A stretch of 7,920 nucleotides of DNA from Verrucomicrobiota bacterium (GCA_015660155.1 DQLO01000420.1:1-7920), one strand, 5' to 3'. Positions 1 to 6,499 are shown, counted from the first letter of the stretch. Notes: generated from the letters alone by a model not told the origin. A program made the numbers and translations.

Positions 1-35
1 CATCTGGGGCCTCGGCGCATTCCATTGCCTCACCC

Positions 36-90
36 AGCAGGAACCGGTTTAACCCACAGTGGAAGATTGACCGCGTGCGGGGTTCCTGCT
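36..90. repeat. Inverted repeat, 10-bp perfect arms
   Basis: AGCAGGAACC at 36-45 is the exact reverse complement of GGTTCCTGCT at 81-90. The arms enclose 35 bases, which hold two small palindromes: GGTTTAACC at 46-54 and CCGCGTGCGG at 71-80. The 3' arm is followed by AAAAA, not by a T-run, so it does not look like an intrinsic terminator on the plus strand. On the minus strand no T-run follows either. Function unknown; it could be a structured RNA, a protein-binding palindrome or the remnant of a small repeat element. Confidence 0.6.
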
Positions 91-117
91 AAAAACTCCG
101 CCGAACATGTTGAACCG
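45..117. repeat. Second inverted repeat, attC-like geometry
   Basis: CGGTTTAAC (45-53) pairs with GTTGAACCG (109-117) over 9 positions with one G-T wobble. The inner 7-mers fit the integron attC consensus boxes RYYYAAC (47-53) and GTTRRRY (109-115). An inner 5-bp pairing, 59-63 with 97-101, leaves unpaired spacers of 5 and 7 bases, roughly as in attC sites. The boxes are degenerate, and no integrase or cassette array is visible. The attC reading is therefore speculative, while the inverted repeat itself is real. It crosses the 36-45/81-90 repeat. Confidence 0.3.
67..95 (+). promoter_or_regulatory. Weak candidate promoter for ilvB
   Basis: TTGACC at 67-72 matches the -35 consensus at 5 of 6 positions. 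A 17-bp spacer separates it from TAAAAA at 90-95, which matches the -10 consensus at 4 of 6. The start would be near 102, giving an untranslated leader of about 170 bases before the ATG at 271. The match is not strong enough to exclude chance. A promoter upstream of the window is also possible. Confidence 0.22.
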
Positions 118-160
118 ATCCGCACAACTTAGCGTCTTTCTGGAGGTACTTGTATTTTCT

Positions 161-176
161 GGAGTCGTGGAGTCGT
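161..176 (+). repeat. Tandem 8-bp direct repeat
   Basis: GGAGTCGT occurs twice head to tail (161-168 and 169-176) and is followed by GTCG, which extends the similarity. It is probably a small replication-slippage duplication in the ilvB upstream region. No function is suggested by the sequence. Confidence 0.7.
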
Positions 177-270
177 GTCGGGATTAGGATGAATTTCGAC
201 AAGGCCCCCGGCTGGTGACAGGCGCGGGTCTTTTTCTTGCACCAAAGCCAGCCGCCAACACACATTGTTA

Positions 271-2133
271 ATGAGCAAAACAAAAACTAAAACGAAGAAC
301 GCCAAAGGCAAACCCGCGCGCCGCAAGCTCGGCAAGCCGATGAAGGGCTGCGAAATTCTCGTAGCCGCCTTGGAGCGCGAGGGGGTGGACAGCATTTTCG
401 CCTACCCCGGCGGCGCGAGTATGGAGCTGCATCAGGCGCTGACGAAGTCCAGCCAGATTCGCACGTACCTGCCGCGGCACGAACAAGGCGGCGCGTTTGC
501 CGCGGGCGGCTACGGGCGCGCCACCGGCAAGGCCGGCGTGTGCATGGGTACCAGTGGGCCCGGCGCCACCAACCTCGTCACCGGCGTGGCTGATGCGTGG
601 ATGGACAGCGTGCCGCTGATCGTGCTCACCGGCCAAGTGCCGCAGGCGATGATCGGCAAAGGCGCGTTTCAGGAAACGGATTTTTACGGCATGACACTGA
701 GCGTCGTGAAGCACAGCTATCTCATCACCGACATTCGCGAAATCCCGCGTGTGGTGAAGGAGGCGTTTCACATTGCGACGACCGGTCGACCGGGCCCGGT
801 GGTCATTGATTTCCCAAAAAATATTCAGCAACAAACCGCGCAACCGGTTTGGCCGGATTCCATCGACCTCCCCGGCTATCATCCCTACCCCAAGGCGGAT
901 GACATTGAGCTAAACGAAATCATCGGCCTCATCGAAAAATCTGAGCGGCCGGTGCTCTACTGCGGCGGCGGCGTCATCACCGGCGAGGCCTCGAAGGAAC
1001 TGCGCGCGTTCGTGGAGGCCACAAAAATTCCTGTCACCACGACGATTATGGGCGTGGGCGCGTTCCCCGAAACCCACAAGCTCTCCCTGCGCTGGCTGGG
1101 AATGCACGGCGCGGCGTATGCCAACTGGGCCGTCAGCGGCGAGCTGCGCAAGGACGCCAAGGGCAACACGCGCAAAATCGCCGATGGCGCGGATCTACTG
1201 CTCGCCTTTGGCGTGCGCTTCGATGATCGCGTGACCGGCAAGGTCGAAAAATTTTGCGAGCACGGCACCATCGTCCACGTGGACCTCGACCGTTCCGAGC
1301 ACAACAAAAATCGCAAAGTCCAACTGCCCATCCACAGCGATGTGAAATACGCGCTGGGCAAGTTGGTGAAGATGGTCAAGGCCCGCCCCATCAAGGCCCG
1401 TTACAAACGCTGGCATCAGCAAATCGCCGAGTGGAAACAACGCGCCCCGTTGCGCTATAAAATCACCGGCGAGGAAATGTCCTCCGACCACATCAAGGCC
1501 TCACTGAAAGGCAAGGAAGACCAAGTCATCCTCCCGCAGCACGCCATCGCCGAGCTTTACGATCTCACCAAAGGCGACGCCATTATCACCACCGGCGTGG
1601 GCCAGCACCAAATGTGGAGCGGCCAACATTATGTTTACACCCGCCCGCGCCAGCTCCTCACCAGCGCCGGCCTCGGCTCGATGGGCTTTGGCTACCCCGC
1701 CGCGATGGGCGCGAAAGTGGCGTTCCCCAATAAAGAAGTCATCGACATCGACGGTGATGGCTCCTTCCTGATGAACTTCCAGGAACTCGCCACCGCCAAG
1801 ATTGAAAAGATCGCCGCCAAAGCTATCATCCTCAACAACCAACACCTCGGCATGGTGGTGCAATGGGAGGATCGCTTTTATGAAAGCAACCGCGGCCACA
1901 CCTACCTCGGCAACCCCGATGATCCCAGCGCGATTTATCCCGATTACCCCACCATCTGCGCCGGCTTCGGCGTGCAATGCGAACGCGTGATATACGAGAA
2001 AGACCTCCGCCCCGCCCTGCGCCGAATGCTCGCCGCCAAGGAACCGTACGTGCTGGACATCATCACCCCGCACACCGAGCACGTGCTGCCCTTCATCCCC
2101 GCAGGCGGAACGGTGGCGGACATGATTTACTAA
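271..2133 (+). CDS. ilvB: Acetolactate synthase, catalytic (large) subunit
   Basis: This cytoplasmic ThDP/FAD enzyme condenses two pyruvates to 2-acetolactate, or pyruvate with 2-oxobutyrate, as the first common step to valine, leucine and isoleucine. It is 620 residues from the ATG at 271; a TTG lies two codons earlier. The N-terminal ThDP domain has [15 protein letters not shown] (about 43-57), the catalytic Glu71 in LPRHEQGG and the TSGPGATN loop. The C-terminal ThDP motif has GDG at 495-497 and NN at 522-523, followed by [11 protein letters not shown]. The sequence resembles plant-type enzymes up to the [11 protein letters not shown] ending. Oddities are a Lys/Arg-rich stretch of about 23 residues before Met24 (ATG at 340, a possible true start), extra residues near [14 protein letters not shown] and before the central linker end, and AAGGYGR where AAEGYAR or AADGYAR is usual. 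No Shine-Dalgarno is seen, and no regulatory subunit gene (ilvN/ilvH) follows. Function is near certain. Confidence 0.97.
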   Translation: MSKTKTKTKNAKGKPARRKLGKPMKGCEILVAALEREGVDSIFAYPGGASMELHQALTKSSQIRTYLPRHEQGGAFAAGGYGRATGKAGVCMGTSGPGATNLVTGVADAWMDSVPLIVLTGQVPQAMIGKGAFQETDFYGMTLSVVKHSYLITDIREIPRVVKEAFHIATTGRPGPVVIDFPKNIQQQTAQPVWPDSIDLPGYHPYPKADDIELNEIIGLIEKSERPVLYCGGGVITGEASKELRAFVEATKIPVTTTIMGVGAFPETHKLSLRWLGMHGAAYANWAVSGELRKDAKGNTRKIADGADLLLAFGVRFDDRVTGKVEKFCEHGTIVHVDLDRSEHNKNRKVQLPIHSDVKYALGKLVKMVKARPIKARYKRWHQQIAEWKQRAPLRYKITGEEMSSDHIKASLKGKEDQVILPQHAIAELYDLTKGDAIITTGVGQHQMWSGQHYVYTRPRQLLTSAGLGSMGFGYPAAMGAKVAFPNKEVIDIDGDGSFLMNFQELATAKIEKIAAKAIILNNQHLGMVVQWEDRFYESNRGHTYLGNPDDPSAIYPDYPTICAGFGVQCERVIYEKDLRPALRRMLAAKEPYVLDIITPHTEHVLPFIPAGGTVADMIY

Positions 2134-3182
2134 TGAAAACGATTTGCTTAATCCTCGCCCTCATTGGCAGCACGCTCCACGCGGCGAATGCCGCGCTGGA
2201 TTTATCGAAACAAAAACTAGGCAAAGCCCCCAAAGGCTTCACCGCCAAAGTCGCCGGCGAGGGCAAGGCCGGCAAAGCCGTGGTTCGCGAAGGGCAAATC
2301 CCTGCGATCATCGGTGGCGACAAGATTAAGGGCCGCCTCCTCGAGGTCACCGGTGGCGGCAAGAACGCCAATCATTACACGCTGATCATGCTCGACGCGC
2401 TGGCGCCGAATGATTTTAGCGGCTCGGTGCGGTTCCGCATCATCGGCGGCAACATCATGCCCGTGGCTGGAATCGCCTTCCGCGCGCAGGACGAAAAGAA
2501 TTATTATCTACTCGCGATAAAGCCAGCGGACACCCGTCTCTACTGGAGCGTTTTCGAAAAAGGCGAGGCCGTAAAAGGCAGGCGCGACAATGCCATCCTA
2601 CCCGCGCCCGGCGGCTGGCATGACCTCAAGTTTTCCGCCAAAGGCAATGCGCTCAAGTGGTCGCTGAACGGCCGCAACCAGTTCATCACCTACGACCCCG
2701 AAAAAGTGCCGGACTTTCGCAAGGGGAAGATTGCGCTTTGGGTGCGCGCGGATACGCGTGCGGAGTTTGCAAATTTTGAACTACTCAACCCCGCCGAGAT
2801 ACTGGCCAAACGGCATGCAGAAGTATTGCGGCGCGTGGCTCGCACGGATCCACGCGTGCTGTCGCTTCAACTCGTCGCCCGCACTGCCCCGGTTAAAGCT
2901 CTGAAAATTATTGGCAGCCTCAACGCGGCTGAGGTGGGGCAGCCCGCCCATGCCGATTGCGCCAAAGTGATGGATCAAAACAAAAATTTCCACGGCCGAA
3001 AAAAAGACGTAGCGGTGGTGACCCTTCCCTTGCGGGATAAAAACGGGAAGATCATCGGCGCCGTGCGGATGCGTTTGCGCAGCCCTGTGGGAACCGAAAA
3101 GCGGAGAGACATCACGCGCGCCACGGTTTTGACCAAACAAATCCAGAGAAGTTTTCCGGATTCAAAGTCACTTTTTCAATAG
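2133..3182 (+). CDS. Secreted protein with concanavalin/DUF1080-like domain
   Basis: A 349-residue protein of unknown function, presumably exported. Residues 1-20 form a signal peptide (MKT, a hydrophobic core, then HAANA with an Ala-x-Ala cleavage site). Residues about 70-218 are beta-rich and look like a concanavalin/LamG or DUF1080-type jelly roll: a GSVRFRII strand, GIAFRAQDEKNYY, GGWHDLKFSAKGNALKWSLNG and a final WVRADTRAEFANFEL strand. This fold often binds or cleaves glycans, but no catalytic residues can be assigned. Residues about 220-349 form a second part with VVTLPLRDKNGKIIGAVRMR, which resembles the end of a Cache/PAS-type sensor domain (tentative). The start ATG overlaps the ilvB stop as TAATG and has no close Shine-Dalgarno, so translational coupling is likely. 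Its 3' end overlaps the opposing gene by 15 bp. Confidence 0.85.
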   Translation: MKTICLILALIGSTLHAANAALDLSKQKLGKAPKGFTAKVAGEGKAGKAVVREGQIPAIIGGDKIKGRLLEVTGGGKNANHYTLIMLDALAPNDFSGSVRFRIIGGNIMPVAGIAFRAQDEKNYYLLAIKPADTRLYWSVFEKGEAVKGRRDNAILPAPGGWHDLKFSAKGNALKWSLNGRNQFITYDPEKVPDFRKGKIALWVRADTRAEFANFELLNPAEILAKRHAEVLRRVARTDPRVLSLQLVARTAPVKALKIIGSLNAAEVGQPAHADCAKVMDQNKNFHGRKKDVAVVTLPLRDKNGKIIGAVRMRLRSPVGTEKRRDITRATVLTKQIQRSFPDSKSLFQ

Positions 3183-4067
3183 CAAGTCCGGCGGCACCGG
3201 GCGGCCAATTGACGTTCGCTTGCGGTCGGGCACCTTCGGGAAATCATCTTTCATCAGCTCCCGATGCGCGCCGGTGATCCCGACCCGCCCATCATCATCG
3301 CGGACAAGTACGGGTGGATATTGCCGGAAATAATAAGTCTGCCTCACCAGCAACTGTCCCTGGGGATCCACCTGATAATAGCGGAAATTCTTGGCATAGA
3401 ATTGGAAGAACACATGCGTAACCCCTTTGGGATCCATTTCCATTTGCGGTTTACCGAAGGGCACTTTTCGGCCGAGATCCAGCACGTTGTAAATCTGCAT
3501 TTCATTGCCGCGCGTGCCTTCCACGCGCAAAAATAAATGCGTGCGACCGTGCACGCGGGTGCTGCGCAAAGTATACGTGCGAAGATCGGGCGGCTGCCCT
3601 ATTTGGCGCGGCGCCACGCCCCGCCTCATCTCGGCAATCTTCACGCCGGTCACCACTTGAAATTTCAGCGGCCGCACATCCAACGTGAAATTATTAAACT
3701 GTCGTATTTTTATCCGGGCATGAATGGTGAACACGCCCGGCTTGCTGAAATCAAAAATCGGCGCCAGTTGAAACGTCCAAACATGTCGCTTGCCGTTTTC
3801 CACCAGAACAGATTTACCGCGCGGTGGATTGCCATTGCGCAGCACAGGAATGCCGCGGCCGTCGTGCGCGGAAAACTGAATCCAATCCTCTCCATCGGCC
3901 AGGATCACATTCAAGCTGGACACATTGGTGACGGCGAGCTTGACGACCACGGCTTGGTTCGGCAGAAAATTTTTGCGATCGGTGGTCATTGTCACCTGCA
4001 ATAATTGCGCGTGCGCGTTCAGGGAAAGCAATGCCCCCACCAACAGAAATAAGTACCCCCTCCTCAT
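3168..4067 (-). CDS. Secreted protein of unknown function, Ig-like N-terminal domain
   Basis: I do not recognise a family. From the chosen ATG at 4067 it is 299 residues. An in-frame ATG at 4082 would add five (MQVIP). The 4067 start gives a textbook signal peptide: MRRGY, a Leu/Val-rich core, then LNAHA before QLLQ. Residues about 20-140 look like an Ig-like or BsuPI-type beta sandwich (NQAVVVKLAVTNVSSLNVIL, then HVWTFQLAPIFDFSKPGVF). The remainder has repeated beta-blade-like stretches (THLFLRVEGT, THVFFQFYAKNFRYYQVDPQG, PPVLVRDDDGRVGITGAH), as in short beta-propeller pieces. An export or envelope role is inferred. It lies 62 bp (or 47 bp) downstream of the glycosyltransferase and may be the last gene of that operon. 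It ends convergently inside the 3' end of the plus-strand gene. Neither start has a Shine-Dalgarno. Confidence 0.8.
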   Translation of the reverse strand: MRRGYLFLLVGALLSLNAHAQLLQVTMTTDRKNFLPNQAVVVKLAVTNVSSLNVILADGEDWIQFSAHDGRGIPVLRNGNPPRGKSVLVENGKRHVWTFQLAPIFDFSKPGVFTIHARIKIRQFNNFTLDVRPLKFQVVTGVKIAEMRRGVAPRQIGQPPDLRTYTLRSTRVHGRTHLFLRVEGTRGNEMQIYNVLDLGRKVPFGKPQMEMDPKGVTHVFFQFYAKNFRYYQVDPQGQLLVRQTYYFRQYPPVLVRDDDGRVGITGAHRELMKDDFPKVPDRKRTSIGRPVPPDLLLKK

Positions 4068-4081
4068 GGGAATAACTTGCA

Positions 4082-4102
4082 TTGAAACGGCCCGGGTTTC
4101 AA
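4082..4102 (-). repeat. Small hairpin at the start of the secreted-protein gene
   Basis: TTGAAAC (4082-4088) and GTTTCAA (4096-4102) are perfect 7-bp arms around a 7-base loop containing part of CCCGGG. In the minus-strand transcript the hairpin lies between the glycosyltransferase stop and the downstream start. Its 3' arm ends on the A of the upstream ATG candidate (4082). No T-run follows, so it is not an intrinsic terminator. It could limit use of the first ATG or bind a regulator. Confidence 0.5.
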
Positions 4103-4129
4103 GGCCAAACAGATTGGCTCGGGCGCAAG

Positions 4130-5140
4130 TTATTCACCGTTGTTCAAAACTTTCCGAACCGCTTCCGCCACTTCCGCCACTGTAATTGTGCGCAAACAAT
4201 CGCGTTCGCGGGTGGCGGTGCAGTTGCGCGAAAGGCACGGCACGCATTCCATTGCGGTGGTTTGCAGCACGCTTCCGCGCGCGTGATAGGGCCCCGTGCG
4301 GCGGGGATCGGTGGGGCCAAAGAGCGCCACCACCGGCTTGCCCAGCGCGGCGGCCACGTGCATCGGGCCGGTGTCGTTGGTCACCATCGCTTCGCTGGCG
4401 CGGATCCATTCCACCATTTCGGGCAGGGTGGTTTGGCCGGTTTTGTCGAGGCACCGCGCGCCCACCGCGCCAAGCCGCGCGCCCAATGCGGCATCTTCTT
4501 TGCCGCCGAGCACCACCACTCGCAGGTCGCCCTGCTCCATCAAAAGTTGGCGGGTGAGGGTTTCAAATGATTCCATCGGCCATCGTTTATTGTCCCATCG
4601 CGCGCCGGGGCACATTGCAATCCAACGCTGGCCCGGCTTGCAATCTTCGGGAAGGGGGTTTTCGCGGCGGGGCATCCACTTGAAGTCATCGTTGTTTTCT
4701 AAACCGAGATGCGGCAGCACGGCGCGGCACCAATCCACGGCGTGGGTGTTTGGGTTCGGGCGTTCCACGGCCACGTCGTACGCAGCAGCAGCGCCTTCGC
4801 GGTGTTGGTGCAGGCCGATGGTGAGCCCCGCGCGCGCGATCCAGCTGAAAGCCGCGCTGCGGGCGAGGCCCTGTAAATCCAAAACCACATCAAACCGCTC
4901 GCGGTGAAGTTGGCCGAGCTGACGCACGCCGCGCGCCAAGCCGATGGGCGTGCCCCAGCCGCGCCGGTGGAATGGATGCACGGCGGCGAGGTCGGGGTCG
5001 TTTTGCAAAAGCGGCGCGAGGCTTTGGGCAATCCACCAGTGCACTTGCCAGTGTGGGCGTTGGCGCTTGATGAGCCGCAGCACGGGCAGCGCGTGGATGA
5101 CGTCGCCGAGGGAGCTGGGTTTGAGGATGAGCAGTTTCAC
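4130..5140 (-). CDS. Glycosyltransferase family 9, LPS heptosyltransferase-like
   Basis: A 336-residue cytoplasmic GT-B fold enzyme of the ADP-heptose:LPS heptosyltransferase (WaaC/WaaF) type, likely adding a sugar to lipopolysaccharide core or another surface glycan at the inner membrane face. The N-terminus KPSSLGDVIHALP (7-19) carries the family's SLGD loop. The C-terminal nucleotide-sugar half has MCPGARWDNKRWP (176-188), TNDTGPMHVAAALGKP (254-269) and ALFGPTDP (272-279). Four cysteines follow (C299, C302, C307, C315) in a CxxCxxxxC pattern that may bind metal. The start is GTG at 5140, supported by the MKLLILKPSS beginning typical of the family; there is no clear Shine-Dalgarno. It sits 27 bp after the phosphoesterase gene in the same direction. 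The exact sugar and acceptor cannot be read from sequence. Confidence 0.92.
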   Translation of the reverse strand: MKLLILKPSSLGDVIHALPVLRLIKRQRPHWQVHWWIAQSLAPLLQNDPDLAAVHPFHRRGWGTPIGLARGVRQLGQLHRERFDVVLDLQGLARSAAFSWIARAGLTIGLHQHREGAAAAYDVAVERPNPNTHAVDWCRAVLPHLGLENNDDFKWMPRRENPLPEDCKPGQRWIAMCPGARWDNKRWPMESFETLTRQLLMEQGDLRVVVLGGKEDAALGARLGAVGARCLDKTGQTTLPEMVEWIRASEAMVTNDTGPMHVAAALGKPVVALFGPTDPRRTGPYHARGSVLQTTAMECVPCLSRNCTATRERDCLRTITVAEVAEAVRKVLNNGE

Positions 5141-5167
5141 GCCGATCGTGAGTGGCGAATGGTGGCG

Positions 5168-5893
5168 TTACTTTCCGACTTCTAGCCGCTCGGCCAGTCG
5201 CTCGGGCAGGCCGGCTTCGAGGATTTTTTTCTGGGTGGTCTCGATGTCGTAGTTGATGCGGATGAGTTCCACCGTTTCATTTTTGGCATCATACACACAA
5301 TACGACGCGCGCGGGTCGCCATCGCGCGGCTGGCCCACACTGCCCACGTTGACGAAATAGCGTTTGCCCACTTCGAGTTTGAGATGCTCGAAGGTGCCGC
5401 CGTCCACTTCGATGCCGTCATCGATAAACACTTGCGGCACGTGCGTGTGCCCGTGAAAACAAAGCACGGTGCTTTGATAAGTGAAACTGGCCGCCGCATC
5501 GCCGGCATCCTGCACGTAGCCCCAGTAGCGCGGGCTGTCCATAGTGCCGTGCACGATGGAAAAGTGGTCGATCAACCGCACGTAGCGCAAATCGCACAGC
5601 CACTGGCGGTCTTCCGCGGTAAGTTGTTCGCGCGTCCACAGCACGGCCTCGGCGGCCACGGGGTTGAAGGCGGAGAGATCGCAATCCTGGCCGATGTATT
5701 CGTCGTGGTTACCCATCACGCAGGGCATGTCCAGCCCGCGCACGATATTCATGCATTCCTTGGGATTGGCGTTGTAGCCCACCACGTCGCCGCCGCACAC
5801 GAAGCTTTCGCAGCCACGCTTTTCGGCATCCTCAAGCACTGTGTTCAGCGCTTCAAGGTTTCCGTGGATGTCCGATATGATCGCGTATTTCAT
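5168..5893 (-). CDS. Calcineurin-like metallophosphoesterase
   Basis: A 241-residue cytoplasmic protein of the YfcE/MJ0936-type calcineurin-like phosphoesterase family, probably a two-metal phosphodiesterase or phosphatase. All metal-site motifs are present in order: D8 and H10 in SDIHGN, D36 in GGDVVGY, N62-H63-D64 in GNHDE, H115 in IVHGT, and H147 and H149 in FHGHTH. The NVGSVGQPRDGDPRASYCVYD segment near the C-terminus (about residues 187-207) is also typical. The natural substrate is not predictable; relatives hydrolyse cyclic-nucleotide-like diesters, diadenosine tetraphosphate or phosphoproteins. The ATG at 5893 lies 10 bp after the acylphosphatase stop, and the next gene begins 27 bp downstream, so it reads as a middle gene of the operon. 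No signal peptide. Confidence 0.93.
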   Translation of the reverse strand: MKYAIISDIHGNLEALNTVLEDAEKRGCESFVCGGDVVGYNANPKECMNIVRGLDMPCVMGNHDEYIGQDCDLSAFNPVAAEAVLWTREQLTAEDRQWLCDLRYVRLIDHFSIVHGTMDSPRYWGYVQDAGDAAASFTYQSTVLCFHGHTHVPQVFIDDGIEVDGGTFEHLKLEVGKRYFVNVGSVGQPRDGDPRASYCVYDAKNETVELIRINYDIETTQKKILEAGLPERLAERLEVGK

Positions 5894-5903
5894 GCGGAAA
5901 ACA

Positions 5904-6179
5904 TCAGCGAGCGATTTCGAATCCGCGAAATTCGCCCGTGCCTTCGCTCCAATCCGATTGGGTCTCGCGGATGAAGCGGCGCAATCCTGCCTCGGGAATC
6001 GCCGTTTGAAAAGCCTCTAATTCGCCGCGTTCGCCCTCTACCAAAAGTTCCACCCGGCCGTCGGCCAGATTTTTCACCCAGCCGGTCACCTCAAATCCCA
6101 GTGCCGTTTGCTTCACCGTGTAGCGGAACCCAATCCCCTGCACCCGGCCGGAAAACAAAACCTGCAGGCGCGCGGGCAT
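5904..6179 (-). CDS. acyP: Acylphosphatase
   Basis: A 91-residue protein, the usual length for this family of small cytoplasmic enzymes that hydrolyse acyl phosphates such as acetyl phosphate, carbamoyl phosphate and 1,3-bisphosphoglycerate. The signature FSGRVQGIGFRYTV (9-22) contains the catalytic Arg19 in the phosphate-binding loop. GWVKNLADGRVE (33-44) contains the catalytic Asn37. The C-terminus ends in FRGFEIAR, like the family's usual final strand. Its ATG overlaps the stop codon of the upstream FmdB-type gene by one base (TGATG), so translation is probably coupled. The phosphoesterase follows after 10 bp. No physiological role is established for most bacterial members. Confidence 0.95.
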   Translation of the reverse strand: MPARLQVLFSGRVQGIGFRYTVKQTALGFEVTGWVKNLADGRVELLVEGERGELEAFQTAIPEAGLRRFIRETQSDWSEGTGEFRGFEIAR

Positions 6180-6442
6180 CAGATTCCCCGATCCGGCTTG
6201 TGCACCTCGTACTCGCCCTTGCTGGTTTTTTTCAGCACCGTGAACCCTTTACTCGTGGCATCGCGTACATTCACTTTCTTCAAATGCTTGGGCATATACA
6301 CCGCGCCGAACACCTTGCGCACCGCCTTATGACACACTGGGCACTCCTTCAGCGCCGGTGTTTTGATCGGGCGCTGCAATTCAAACCGCCCCCCGCACAC
6401 CTTGCAGTCTCCCTCGCACAACTCATATTCATAAATCGGCAT
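6179..6442 (-). CDS. FmdB-family zinc ribbon protein
   Basis: An 87-residue putative regulatory protein of the FmdB/CxxC_CxxC_SSSS family. It starts MPIYEYELCEGDC, as the family does, and has two cysteine pairs able to bind one zinc: C13 and C16 (KVCGG) and C34 and C37 (KECPVCH), with a further Cys9. The usual ribbon spacing is slightly stretched by the extra ELCEGD residues. The tail after residue 48 is basic (HLKKVNVRD) and has no recognised motif. FmdB was named as a regulator of formamidase/amidase genes, but most members have no known function. It is the first gene of the minus-strand operon, and its ATG lies exactly where a start site would fall for the promoter at 6449-6477. Confidence 0.88.
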   Translation of the reverse strand: MPIYEYELCEGDCKVCGGRFELQRPIKTPALKECPVCHKAVRKVFGAVYMPKHLKKVNVRDATSKGFTVLKKTSKGEYEVHKPDRGI

Positions 6443-6448
6443 GCGCCC

Positions 6449-6477
6449 AGTTTACCCTCAACGCCGCCGCTTGTCAC
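6449..6477 (-). promoter_or_regulatory. Candidate promoter for the fmdB-acyP operon (leaderless)
   Basis: Read on the minus strand, GTGACA (6477-6472) matches the -35 consensus at 5 of 6 positions. The spacer is 17 bp, and TAAACT (6454-6449) matches the -10 consensus at 4 of 6. With the usual spacing, +1 falls on 6442, the A of the fmdB ATG. The -35 box overlaps that of the divergent promoter by 5 bp (6472-6476). The -10 match is modest, so the strength of this call comes from the exact spacing and position. Confidence 0.5.
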
Positions 6478-6499
6478 CCCCTCTCCGCTTCTCTATAAT
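6471..6499 (+). promoter_or_regulatory. Promoter of the YacP/NYN gene (leaderless)
   Basis: TTGTCA (6471-6476) matches the -35 consensus at 5 of 6 positions. The spacer is exactly 17 bp, and TATAAT (6494-6499) is a perfect -10 box. The predicted +1 is at 6506, the A of the ATG, so the mRNA would have no untranslated leader. This agrees with the absence of any Shine-Dalgarno before that ATG. Confidence 0.7.

Larger units (their letters stand above)
1..270. other. Non-coding region upstream of ilvB
   Basis: No convincing gene lies here. All three forward frames are open only for short stretches at the left edge, and none is recognisable. The region contains a perfect 10-bp inverted repeat (36-45 with 81-90), a second one crossing it (45-53 with 109-117, one G-T pair), a tandem 8-bp repeat (161-176) and a weak promoter candidate (67-95). 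No leader peptide rich in Ile, Val or Leu codons was found, so a classic ilv attenuator is not supported. Confidence 0.6.

Noticed and set aside
2..52. Possible C-terminal end of an upstream plus-strand gene (frame ending TAA at 50-52)
   Set aside because: Only 16 codons are visible, all three frames are open at the edge, and nothing is recognisable. The stop also falls within the inverted repeats.
142..233. Leader peptide for ilvB attenuation (GGAGGT at 142-147, then a short frame, or ATG at 189)
   Set aside because: The spacing to a TTG is only 2 bases, and the encoded peptide is not enriched in Ile, Val or Leu.
205..236. Intrinsic terminator before ilvB (GC-rich stretch followed by TTTTT at 231-235)
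   Set aside because: The best pairing has only three contiguous base pairs, then a bulge and a mismatch, so it is too weak to call.
268..882. Long minus-strand open frame opposite ilvB
   Set aside because: Shadow of ilvB, His/Ala/Arg-rich with no recognisable motif. The same applies to 1501-2082 (minus) and 5384-5974 (plus, opposite the phosphoesterase).
1977..2132. Longer form of the secreted-protein gene starting inside ilvB
   Set aside because: The extra residues overlap the ilvB coding end, are Arg/Pro-rich, and would bury a clear signal peptide that begins at 2133.
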